64,000 bases of DNA, taken from contig CABFPE010000040.1 in the NCBI GenBank assembly GCA_900660155.1, positions 1,842,912 to 1,906,911 on the forward strand. Direction: 5' to 3'. The translations under genes were made by a program, and so were the position numbers. Of this stretch, positions 1-9,975 are shown in pieces. Each line of letters opens with the position of its first letter. The first letter of the stretch is position 1. Below the pieces are notes generated by a model, which was not told where the DNA came from, made no database searches, and worked only from the letters and a program-made list of their open reading frames with translations. The DNA is from Hofstenia miamia (Eukaryota; Xenacoelomorpha; Acoela; Hofsteniidae).

Positions 1-190
1 GATTGGTCTATAATTGGAGGCAATATTTTCATCATGTTTTTTAAAAACCGCTGTTACATGAGCTTTTTTTAGAACATCAGGAAAAATTTTTGTTTTGATG
101 CACTCATTGAAAATAAAATTTAGTGGTTTACTAATAATTGACGCAATTTCTTTCAAAATCCAGGCAGGTACTTTTGCTGGGCCATTTGTT
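1..190 (-). mobile_element. LINE reverse transcriptase fragment (RT N-terminal blocks)
   Basis: Read on the minus strand, this encodes a stretch typical of the first RT blocks of CR1/jockey-like non-LTR retrotransposons. It contains KVPAWILKEIASII, then NECIKTKIFPDVLKKAHVT, then an ending like NYRPI. The order (palm entry helix, a 'P..LK.A.V.P' block, then 'NYRPI') matches LINE ORF2. The piece is cut by the window edge on the left, so downstream RT blocks may lie outside. Nothing LINE-like continues beyond about 190. It is a 5'-truncated or broken copy and no EN domain is seen. Confidence 0.75.
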
Positions 191-621
191 AAGTGAAGGG
201 AATAACATCGTTTTATTCGATCAATTCGTACATGCACATAATATTAACACACTGCAAATATACTATGCCCAGCAATTATGTGCCTTTTGTTTATTATTTA
301 TTTACATGAAATGAGATAAGGGAACTCTGAGATAAATTGTTTATTGAGCTAGAAATTAATACTTGAGACACACAATTAGCACCTTGGTGAGTAAGGTTGG
401 CTTCAGGGATATGGCTTCAGCGTGATGCCATGTGAATTGGTCACTGCTGGAAGTCTGTTCTCTATGGAATTTCTGTATTTCTTAAATAAATTGGTGAACC
501 ACCAAACCATTGTTTCTTTCTTTGGTTGGAATGCAGGTCGCTCTCTACAATGGTAAACTTTACAACCTTTGATCTTAACTCTTGAGTTTCGCAGTACCAC
601 TAGAGTAGCCAGAGCTCCCCC
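191..621. other. No gene recognised
   Basis: AT-rich sequence between the LINE fragment and the inverted-repeat arm. A 65-codon minus-strand frame (403-600) has somewhat lower A+T than its surroundings, but no motif or splice context supports it. Confidence 0.4.
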
Positions 622-1405
622 GCAATTCTACAATAAAGCAAAATAATTTTTCAGGAAAAGCCAAAAACTAGTTTATGCAAAAACTTGCAATTTTTAATAT
701 TTCATAAACATATGTGGTAAAACCCACATACATGCTTAAGAGCAGACAAAAATGTAATTTCTTCTAAACTTTGCTTATAACGACCATATATATTGAACTA
801 TTAAATTTGTCTATTGTGTTAGTTTATCATCATTGCTGTTGAGGGAATGCTGTAGGTAACAAATGCAATGTGTATTTCCAAGTTATGAATTTCACATTGT
901 AGTATCTAAATTAATGATAAATAAACGAGTCAAATGAAGTGATAGATCACAGTATAAAACACATGACAATTAAAAAATTAAACAAATTCAATATAAAATG
1001 TGCATTAAGAAACAAACAACATTTCTATTTTTGATAAAGTATATAATTAATTTAATATTGGACAGCAAATTTGTAGCAATTCATTAAAATTAAATTGATT
1101 ATGTTTTAAAAGAAATATCTGTAAAACTAAATAGAGATAATATTGCAAAAAAGCATTAAGAATCAAAACAATATCTGAGATTTAATTATAAAAATAGCTT
1201 ACCAAAAAGTTTGAAATCTTTCGAGGGTAGTTCTTTTATCAATTTGAAATTCAATTATACTGGCTGTGTATATTCATACATGTAGAAAGTTGCATGCTTT
1301 CATAGACAATGTCAACAATATGTGGTTTAATTTATATCCCATTGTTCAAATGTCAAAATGTAACCAATTATAAGCACCATACAACCATGTAAAATTCCAT
1401 TATGC
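622..1405 (+). repeat. Outer part of left arm of a ~1.9-kb inverted repeat
   Basis: This segment is the reverse complement of about 13715-14499. Examples are TGGCTGTGTATATTCATACA here against its complement near 13840-13860, and TTTAATATTGGACAGCAAAT against its complement near 14060. The match stops abruptly at ATGC (1402-1405), where a 5.85-kb element is inserted. It resumes at 7258 as the inner half of the same arm. Substitutions and small indels are frequent, so the duplication is not recent. Confidence 0.85.
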
Positions 1406-1599
1406 TGTAGAATTGGTGGCTGGGGCATTACTAACTAATTGACTCAGCAGAAGGTCGCAAAAGTGACCTTAATAGTGCAGCCAAGATTCTAATGAAATAA
1501 CAATACTAGATCTAACAAACATCAGTAATTCATCCATTGTAACCTGTAACTGCCCAATAAACAATTTACGTGGGCAAATGGTGGGGCCCACGTGGGGAA

Positions 1600-3228
1600 A
1601 TTACTTAATTTAGTGGAATTTAGATGATTGACAGAAATATTTAGCATGCATTTTTCCGGGGTGGGGGCAAATTTGGCACGTTTTTTGGATGGTTAAAACA
1701 GCATTCTCCCAATGAGCATTAATATATTAAATAAACAAAACGTCATCATGAAACATCTGTGCAATGCCTATTACATAAACAGAAGCAATAAGCAGTATCC
1801 AATGTACTTGTGAAAGACTTAATAAAGCCATCCATTTATGGTTTAGTTTTAATATTATGGTGATATTCTGGATGCACAAAATTTACAGGATTTCCTGTAC
1901 AGTAAGTTATTTATTTAGTGAATCAAACCCACGAACTTGTAACGTATACTATACACTATATTGTTGGTGATCAATGTATAAATACATTTTGTTATTGAAT
2001 AAGGATTGTAATTATTCTAAAATATCAATACAGAGGGGGGGGCGATGAGGCCCGGGGCCCCTCTAAAATAAGAATACTGTTCATTAAAGTTGATGCTAAA
2101 CATTACAAACCCAAATTTTTTCTACCCAACAGGGTGCATCACATTTTTGAATTCAAATTAAGTATTATGTGCGAATTTTTTAAAACCCAGTGCAATTTTT
2201 CGTAATTTTCAAATTTGATTTTGTTGAATTTTATCAAAATATTTAATACGATTTTTATAATTTGACGAGTAGGCACATATTCATAATTTTATGTGAAAAT
2301 TTTGTACATTACTTAATCCCATATCATGAAAAATGCACTAAAAATTTCTCATTTGTAGTGCATAATGAAGTCCTATAATTTGAAATACATAACATATTGA
2401 ATTTAGTGCATATTTTTCTTGAAAGATATTTCACAACATACGTAACAATACCGTTCTTTCTAGAAATACTCCAATTTTGTTGAAAAATTTGAAACAATTT
2501 CACGCATTTACCAACTATCACATTACTACTTTTGGCTAAACACAATGAAATAATTAATATTATGAAAAATTCCTCTGGGCCTTGAGAAGTTCCAAAAATT
2601 GTATATTTGCATTTTTGTAGTCAGTACATGATGGTGAATTTCAAGCATCATTTTGAATTTTTTTATATTAAAAATTCAATTCTTTTTAACCAGCCGTAGT
2701 AACAAATTATGCACTTAGCATTATATCCGGTATTGGATACCCTCTAAAATATTTCTATATCTGCCACTGAATTGTGGTCTTTCAGTAAAATCTACTTTAA
2801 ATCGACAGGCCGCATATATGGGTGGATTTAAGTATCTTCATTGGAATTGGAATTGGTTTAACTGAATTTATCATACATGGGCCATGTAGTCTTTATAATT
2901 TGCTGTTCAAGCCAATATTTTAAAAGTTTTATCGCAGTTTTACATTATCAAACATTATTCCTTATGCGCATTCAACCACTTCACTTAGGATTAACGGTTT
3001 GGCTAATTTCAACAAGGGTTTACAAAACTCTCATAAAAAATTTTATAGGTTTTTATTTAGGGTAATGGTTCTTTACAAAACATTTTTCATTTTAATTTTG
3101 CTTTAATATAAATTTTCAAATAAGAGATAATTTGGCCTGTTAGATGATTACATTTACAAAAATGGTGTTTTAATTTGTCAATATGAAATAAACAATTTTC
3201 AGCAAAATTATAACAGAAAAATACATTG
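1600..3228. other. Non-coding AT-rich part of the Tnp2-like element
   Basis: Very AT-rich sequence with no supported gene. A run of G (about 2034-2041) followed by GC-rich sequence (to about 2060) is the only compositional break. Short frames on both strands have no domain signal. Confidence 0.4.
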
Positions 3229-3921
3229 TACTCTCTATCTATAGATATAGTACCTATTAAAATAGATGTAAAAAATTTAAAATATTTTTCAGTTGCCTAA
3301 GGATAGTATATACTCATGGCAAGCCGAGCTCATACTACAGACGGAAAAAGCGAATTTCAAATACATTCTTAGAAAATGAGTCTAATAGTGATGAAAGTTC
3401 TCCCAATGATTTTGATAACTCATTACTGATGAAAGTGACAGCGATTTTTTTCCCAATTTAGTTACTCCAAAGGCAAGGCGAAAATATTTCAGAATCAATT
3501 CCTCATTTTTCATTATTTAGAATTGAACACTAGTACATTATACTAATGAATTTTTTAACATCTGAGTTTTCTAAATATACTAAAAAATTGTATTTTTATT
3601 TTATTGCAATTTATAATATAATCGAAAATATTGCCACAGAGGTTAGCACATTAAATTATTTAATCTTAATTAAGGTGTAATTGATTGTATTTAACCTACT
3701 TATTCGTTTTAATTAAAGACTTGTTATATTTAGGTATGGAAAAATCTTTGCAAACTAAATTACAAAATCACAAAGAATGTTGTCTAGTGTTACCAGAATT
3801 GCTGCTTATATAAATGTTGATGATCTGCCTATTTTCAAAAGTGTTAATTCTTCTTTTTGGCTTATATTAGGCTGCGTTGTTAATTGTACTCAGTTAACTT
3901 GTTTTACTATTGGAATTTTTT
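3229..3921 (+). repeat. First copy of a duplicated transposon segment, before a single N
   Basis: This copy starts TACTCTCTATCTATAGAT and repeats from 3923 after an isolated N at 3922. It differs from the second copy by substitutions. It also lacks about 170 bp carrying the first transposase exon; that loss lies exactly between two AATATTGCC direct repeats in the longer copy. A true tandem duplication, or two allelic contigs joined at the N, would both give this picture. Confidence 0.8.
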
Positions 3922-3922
3922 N

Positions 3923-4799
3923 TACTCTCTATCTATAGATATAGTACCTATTAAAATAAATGTAAAAATTTTAAAATATTTTTCAGTTGCCTAAGGATAG
4001 TATATACTCATGGCAAGCCGAGCTCATACTACAGACGGAAAAAGCGAATTTCAAATACATTCTTAGAAAATGAGTCTAATAGTGATGAAAGTTCTCCCAA
4101 TGATTTTGATAACTCATTACTGATGAAAGTGACAGCGATTTTTTTCCCAATTTAGTTACTCCAAAGGCAAGGCGAAAATATTTCAGAATCAATTCCTCAT
4201 TTTTCATTATTTAGAATTGAACACTAGTACATTATACTAATGAATTTTTTAACATCTGATTTTTCTAAATATACTAAAAATTTATATTTTATTTTATTGC
4301 AATTTTTTAACATCTGAAAATATTGCCTTCCCAGAGGATAACTTAAAGAGTTTGCTCCGACGTTGGAGCATTACTCACTGCATATCACACAGGGCATTGA
4401 CAGATTTACTGTACATACATAGTGACATGGATGCAGGTTTACCAAAAGGTGCCAGGACTCTCCTTATGACAAAGATGGATCACAAGGTTGAAACCTTAGA
4501 TAATGGAGAATATTGCCACACAGGTTAGCACACTAAATTATTTAATCTTAATTAAGGTGTAATTGATTGTATTTAACCTACTTATTCGTTTTAATTAAAG
4601 ACTTGTTATATTTAGGAATGGAAAAATCCTTGCAAACTAAATTACAGGATCACAAAGAATGTTGTCTAGTGTTACCAGAATTGCTGCTTATATAAATGTT
4701 GATGGTCTGCCTATTTTCAAAAGTGTTAATTCTTCTTTTTGGCCTATATTGGGCTGCGTTGTTAATTGTACTAAAACTTGTTTTACTATTGGAATTTTC
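3923..4799 (+). repeat. Second, longer copy of the duplicated transposon segment
   Basis: It has the same start and order as 3229-3921 but retains the exon at 4320-4523. The downstream transposase exons follow only this copy. Confidence 0.8.
4320..4523 (+). CDS. Tnp2-like transposase, upstream exon
   Basis: The frame reads NLKSLLRRWSITHCISHRAL, then LPKGARTLLMTK. This matches the segment preceding the catalytic part in metazoan Tnp2-like transposases ('L..WA....IS..AL..LL', 'LP..ARTLL.T'). The exon ends at an ACAG/GTTAGC donor with phase 1. The next acceptor (TTTAG/G at 4615/4616) restores the frame. The exon start is not certain; acceptor-like sequence upstream is weak. Confidence 0.6.
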
Positions 4800-5184
4800 T
4801 GTGGCAGTGGAAAACCCAACTCATTGCAGCTATTTCTACAACCTTTTATTTTTGAATTAAAAAAAATTCTAGCCAATGGTATTTGTATTTCTGAGACACA
4901 AATTTCTGTTAAATTGAATGCAATTATATATGATGCTTCTGCAAGATCTTTTATTAAATCAATTAAAGGTCATAATGGCTATTTTGGATGTGATTACTGT
5001 TGTGTTGAAGTGGATTCTGTCAATCATCGCATGAATTTTTATAACAAATGCGCAGACAGAAAAAATGAAACTTTTCGGTCAATGAGCAATGAGGAGCATC
5101 ACACTGGTGAATCTCCTCTTCTTGATCTTTCAATAGACATGGTTAAGGATTTTCCTATTGAATATATGCACCAGGTTTGCTTAG
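4616..5184 (+). pseudogene. Tnp2-like transposase, core exon (broken)
   Basis: After an in-phase entry (GMEKSLQTKLQDHK), one frame shift is needed to reach the long frame that starts at 4659. That frame contains NVDGLPIFKS, GIFCGSGKP, an NA.IYDASARSFIKSIKGH block, FGCDYC and finally SPLLDLSIDMVKDFPIEYMH with QVCLG. This is the usual order of Tnp2-like (PF02992-type) animal transposases: 'DGLP.FKSS..QFWPIL', then 'DAPARAF.K..K.H.GY.GC..C', then 'FP.DYMH.VCLGV'. The exon ends TTAG/GTGAAT. The frameshift makes this copy unlikely to encode a full protein. Confidence 0.75.
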
Positions 5185-5336
5185 GTGAATAATTAACGTT
5201 TAAATTCAATTTGGAATAATTTCTAATAATTCGATATTTTGTTATTATCCATTAAATCTTAAAAAAATTTCATATTAATTTAAAAACATTTACAAAGATT
5301 ATGTAAAGGATACAACATATTTAGGGTTTTATTTAG

Positions 5337-5463
5337 GTGTTGTGATAAAAATCGTAACAATGTGGACGAAAGGACCATTAAATGTGAGATTGAGTGGTCA
5401 AAAGTTGCAAAAATTTCTAAGCATCTCATTTCTATGAGAAGTTGCTTACCAAATGCTTCACAT
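5337..5463 (+). pseudogene. Tnp2-like transposase, following exon (broken)
   Basis: It enters after TTTTATTTAG, completing the Gly codon of CLG, then reads VTMWTKGPLNVRLSG. This is the 'L.LW.KGP...RL' block after CLGV in the family. A shift of frame then gives KVAKISKHLISMRSCLPNAS, again family-like. The donor is CAT/GTAAGC. The exon is recognisable but not intact. Confidence 0.6.
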
Positions 5464-5575
5464 GTAAGCTTGTATACAATTGATGAAACAAGCATCTCTT
5501 GAATCGGATCTTTGTTACAATATATATTTCAGATCTTCTTAGTGTCTAATATTGTTCTTATTCTTGTGTATCTAA

Positions 5576-5578
<3 letters not shown>

Positions 5579-5662
<84 letters not shown>

Positions 5663-5683
5663 ATTATTATTATTATTATTATT
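5579..5683. repeat. (TA)n then (TTA)n microsatellite
   Basis: About 80 bases of TA repeat change into about 25 bases of TTA repeat. Confidence 0.95.
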
Positions 5684-5837
5684 AGTTACTTGTTACGTTT
5701 TATTTATAATTATGATAACGAGGAAGTGTTTTTGAACTTTTTGTGTTTTTGTATTTTTAATTTAAATATAGTGTCAGTAGTATCTATATTATACAATGCT
5801 TTTTAACAACTATGATTTTATGTACTTTATTGTTTAG

Positions 5838-5931
5838 CAAAAAAGAATTGTTCACCAAATTATCAGAATCAGATGGCAGTTTTTGCAGATTATATGATCT
5901 AAATTCTGCATGTTCCTATTCTATATTGAAG
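5838..5931 (+). CDS. Possible further exon of the transposon gene
   Basis: Acceptor TGTTTAG and donor AAG/GTATAA bracket a 94-nt open stretch (KKELFTKLSESDGSFC ... SYSILK). Its entry phase (two bases needed) equals the exit phase of 5337-5463, and its exit phase 0 fits the next candidate exon. I do not recognise the peptide. Confidence 0.4.
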
Positions 5932-6069
5932 GTATAAATTAAATTATGTTTAAAAATAATTTTCTATGTTGCCTAATCATATCTCAATTTTCTTATTGGT
6001 CATAATATCATTAAATACGTATTTCAATACTTAAATAATTTGAGATTACAACATTGATTTATGCTTTAG

Positions 6070-6149
6070 CTTACTTTCAAACCCCGCATTCTTCAACATA
6101 ATCCAATATTGGCTGGTCATCTTCCCAATCACCACAAGGAATTGTTTGG
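6070..6149 (+). CDS. Possible further exon of the transposon gene
   Basis: Acceptor GCTTTAG and donor TTTGG/GTAAAT bracket 80 nt, open in phase 0 as the preceding exon requires (LTFKPRILQHNPILAGHLPN). It is visibly richer in G+C than the flanks. The function was not recognised. Confidence 0.45.
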
Positions 6150-6261
6150 GTAAATATTAGAACTTTTATTTAAATGTATTATATAGCATGTAAGCGTGGG
6201 GCTACTGATATGATAAATAAATAAATAAATAAATATATATATATATATATATATTTTTGAT

Positions 6262-6490
6262 GACCATTGCCAGGCATTATGTGGGCTTTACATGGGCAGT
6301 GCACTATGGGCTAGTGGTGGGCAGAATGTGGCCGAGAAATGGGGAAAGCATTGGCTAAGCGTGGGCTGCTCACGGTGGGCCCAAGGTGGGTTTTTGTCTC
6401 ATTTGAATGGGCTTTGAGTGGGGGCCATGATTAACCCAACGTGGGCCCCATGCCACTCTCTCGTTGGGCAAACCGTGAAAATGTTTACCG
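6262..6490. repeat. GTGGGC-rich degenerate repeat block
   Basis: A G+C-rich island in AT-rich DNA is built from imperfect words such as ATGTGGGC, CATGGGCA, GGTGGGC and CGTGGGCC. A short echo (ACGTGGGCAAATGGTGGGGC) lies at about 1570 near the other end of the same element. This suggests subterminal repeats. Confidence 0.6.
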
Positions 6491-7261
6491 GGTGTTTAGA
6501 GAGAAAACAACCAGGATGACCAATTCATATTGCTTCCAGCCAAAGTGCTACCTGAGGGGAAGGTAGTTTATGATTTGAGTGTGGGGTGCTATTCTATTTG
6601 TCTCATTGTTCATTATCTAGCTTGATACAAATATAACAGTCTCGATGTAGTTCTTATCTCTCAGCTCACTGTTAAGTAGCACATAATTGCTGTGCAGTCA
6701 CGTTGACCAATGGTATAATATCACCACAGTGTAATAATGTTTTTGGTGCATGTTGAAATCGAACAAATGTCTTATCTTTCCTATACGTAACTGTAACTTA
6801 AGACAGTCCACAATTTGGGCTGCTAACTGTCTGAAAGCCACACAAGGAATCAGTTCACGGTTAACAGTAACTCCCAAATTGTCACTGTAACTTACACAAT
6901 CATTATTATAAAATAATCGAAAAGAGAAAATGTAAATGTGTAAGAGAGTTGAACACAGTTGAGGTAAGGTAAACTATTGCCTTTTGCTACAATGTCTGCC
7001 CTATTTATACATAGTTCAATATAATTACCTGCCTTTGTTTACAACTCAAGAAATCATACGATCATGTTTCCCTTGTAAAATCAATTGAGCAACAAAAAAC
7101 ACGTATCACAGAATTGAGGGGACATAAATATAGCATCATAAATTAAGCTCGAAAATATGGAGCTGACGTTAAAGTGACGTAATCAACACTAATTACAAAA
7201 TAAGAAATAGATCAAAATCAAAGTAAATTTTTCAGAAAGTCCCTGAGTGACTCTACAATGC

Positions 7262-8391
7262 CGCTGTGTACAAAGTTGCATTTATTAGCAGACAGTGTTT
7301 AACATTGCATAATATTTTATCTATATCCTATTGTTCAAATGTCAAAATGTATCCAATCATATAGATTGTTATCTATCAAACATGAAATCCAAATCACTTT
7401 AAAAATTATCATGATTAAATAAAACACTTTCAAATCATAAATAACTAGAATTTTTTCACAATTTGGAAAACAGTCTTTATAATTATTAGATGTTTTTCCC
7501 AATTTATATAATTATGTAAATGAAAGATACTACAAAACTGAAATGTTAATAAAGTAAAACAATTTATCAATCACCATTTCAAGAATAAAATATTTGTAAA
7601 ATTGTTGTTTTGTTATTAGTGTTGTAAATTGGTTATTAACATTTATTGATGTCATGTATATAAAACATTTAAACTTACATTTTTTCTGATGTTTTTTCTT
7701 TCTTTGAGTTTACACAGTCTTTTGTTTTTTCATATTTGTGACTTACATTACTTTTCCGAAGTTTTTCCAGTTTGTGACTTATGTTTCTTTTCCAATGCTT
7801 TTCCTAAATTGGGGCCTACATTTCTTTTTCAATGTTTTTCCATGTTTGTGACATACATTTCTTTTCCAACATTTTTCCATTTTTGTGTTTATATTTCTTT
7901 TTCAATGTTTTTCTATGTTTGTGATTTGCATTTCTTTCTGACGTTTTCTTATGGTTTGTTTTTGCTTTTTGGCATAATATTACTTGTCTTTGGGATATTT
8001 TTTCCTTTTTGTGCTTTTTATGGTTTGTTTTTGTCTTTTGGCACAATATTATTTCCTTTGGGATATTTTTTTCCTGTTTGTGTTTTTTATGGTTTGTTTT
8101 TGTCTTTTTGCACAATATTACTTGCCTTTGGGATATTTCACATAAATGTAAATTTTAAGACATTCTACAAATACATGATTGTTAAACTACTTGCATTTGT
8201 ATAATAGTTTATGAATTTTAAAATAAAACTTTATTTTTATTGAGAAAAAAATAAATATTTCAACATGTTAAATACAATCAAAGTTTAACAAAGGTTTGCA
8301 TTGTTTCACAGAAAGTACATGTGGTTAACAATGATATATTTATTAGTGTTTACATAATAAACATTTGTTTGCTTTCCCAAATAGTATTAAA
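7262..8391 (+). repeat. Inner part of left arm of the inverted repeat
   Basis: Reverse complement of about 12589-13725. The pairing ends near TAGTATTAA at 8391, opposite TTAATACTA at 12589. The arm includes two small tandem arrays (about 7725-8140). The 171-codon plus frame over these arrays is a by-product of T-rich repeats and not a gene. Confidence 0.85.
7725..8140 (+). repeat. Two adjacent tandem arrays inside the left arm
   Basis: About 7725-7945 repeats a ~36-bp unit containing GTTTGTGACATACATTTCTT. About 7950-8140 holds three copies of a 68-71-bp unit starting TATGGTTTGTTTTTG (7950, 8018, 8089). The opposite arm has only two copies of the larger unit (near 12885 and 12955), so copy number changed after the arms formed. 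Confidence 0.8.
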
Positions 8392-9004
8392 CAAAATGCA
8401 TTCAATGCTATACACAGCTTTACAATTTTAAAAGCATTAACATTTGCATTTTTCTTCAGTCAATGAGTAATTTTTATAATTGCAAATGTGTACATAGTGC
8501 CATTTAAAAAACAAATCAATTACATGTCATGGAAATCGCAAAACATTTTAATTACAAAAAGAATAACACATTTTCATAAAAAAATACATTTACACAAAAA
8601 TGATTAAATTTATTGATTTTAGAAAAACACATACTCATACACTGTTTGCAAAATAGCACTAAATGCTCATGAAATTGAAAAATGTTTATTGTTATTAAAA
8701 TAATTCTACATGATATATAACTTGATGTGAAAAGAAGCAAAGTTTTTAAATTGAAGGTGAATATCAAAGCTATATCAAATAAATTTAAGCATACATATAG
8801 TACTCACAACATTTAATCTAATTAATGTATATTTGTAATTTTTTATGAGATTATATAAACATAACAGAAATCATTAAATGATTTAAACTATATTTTGTAA
8901 ATTAGGTATTAAAACAACTTAGGAACATTTTCTGAATATGAGAGAGCATGATATATTTATAACTATAGAAATAAATAGCATAAATTACAATAATCCATGA
9001 AAAC
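8392..9004. other. Loop of inverted repeat, no gene
   Basis: Very AT-rich sequence without coding or repeat signal that I can support. Confidence 0.4.
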
Positions 9005-9975
9005 TTACTATGAATAATGAAAAAACTGAGTTTATTATATTTGCCAAAAATTCTACAAAAACATTGGCAAACAAAATATCATTATGTGTCTCAAAAGAAT
9101 GTTAATCAATACCAAACTCCACCAGCATAAAATATTTGGGCATCAAAATTGACAATGATTTCATCTTTAAAAATTTCATAACCTCTAAAGTGAAAAGTAG
9201 GTCTGCTGGGGTACAATGTCTTCAACAACTTCGAAATTTCACACAGAGCAAGCAAGTATTATATGCCCTTGTAATGAGCCATTTCATTTATGCATGTGCC
9301 CTACTGAATCAATTGAGCACAAACAACCACCAATGCATAAATAAAATTTTTATCTTTTCTATTTCTGCCTTGTTCAACATTAACAAACAACTAATTGGCA
9401 CTAAGCATCAAAATCTATAAATGTTATCTCCTTGGTATCATGCTAAATACACAAATCTGGTAATATTGTTTAAACACTTACACAATTTATCAAGTACTTC
9501 AAAATTTTTCAACAAATTTGTAAAATTCAATCATTGCTCAAGAACTTGCATCAACAATGTTAAGATCAACACACAAGCATGGAATACATCATTCTTGTCA
9601 TCCACCATAGGATCATTGAATAGATTACCATCTTACATAAGATCAATCACAAATGTAAGAAAATTCAGAAGAATGCTTAATTAAAATATATTAGCTAACC
9701 AATACCAATTTGGAACATCTAAACAATTTTATACATGCTGAAACATATAGGTGATATTATTTTAAATTGTAAATATTGTGTATGTATTTTTAAATGTGTG
9801 TATTTTAATATTTAATGTATTGTAGCTTGTCTGTATTGTATGTATAGTTCTAACATGTTTATATTTATAGTTTTGTAAATGATTGTATATATGTTTATAT
9901 TGTACAGATTTTGCAAATTTTGTAAATAGCACAGGTGAATGTACATATCAGATAAATAAAGCTATTGAAGTAAAA
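9005..9975 (+). mobile_element. 5'-truncated LINE 3' end
   Basis: Plus-strand frames carry the C-terminal tail of a CR1/L2-like ORF2. First is a 'YLGIKID..' block (GIKIDNDFIFKN), then VLYALVMSHFIYACA (the 'L..LI.SH..Y' block). Last, 60-70 codons before the end, comes WNTSFLSSTIGSLNRLPS with SITNVRKFRRML ('WN.LP..I.....S...FK..L'). One stop separates 9136-9420 from 9421-9684. A ~280-bp AT-rich 3' tail ends in AATAAAGC (9956-9963) and a run of A. It is truncated at its 5' end, as is usual for LINE insertions. Confidence 0.8.

Larger units (their letters stand above)
1406..7257 (+). mobile_element. 5.85-kb DNA transposon with Tnp2-like transposase, 4-bp TSD (ATGC)
   Basis: The element is flanked by ATGC at 1402-1405 and 7258-7261. 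It begins TGTAGAATTGG and ends GACTCTACA, so a short inverted terminus TGTAGA is shared. The uninterrupted opposite arm of the surrounding inverted repeat (about 13700-13735) reads straight through one ATGC, so it acts as the empty site. Inside are plus-strand exons of a Tnp2-like transposase (4320-5463, perhaps to 6149), a duplicated block with a single N (3229-4799), a (TA)n tract and G-rich GTGGGC-type sequence near both ends (about 1560-1600 and 6262-6490). Tnp2 transposases belong to the CMC (CACTA/EnSpm-like) group, but the termini are not CACTA and a 4-bp TSD is unusual for CACTA. The superfamily call is inference. Confidence 0.7.

Noticed and set aside
7689-8204. 171-codon plus-strand ORF, Phe/Leu-rich, and its mirror frames at 7816-8115, 12823-13035 and 13019-13237
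   Set aside because: All lie on T-rich or A-rich tandem arrays in the two arms of the inverted repeat. The repeated peptide simply follows the DNA repeat.
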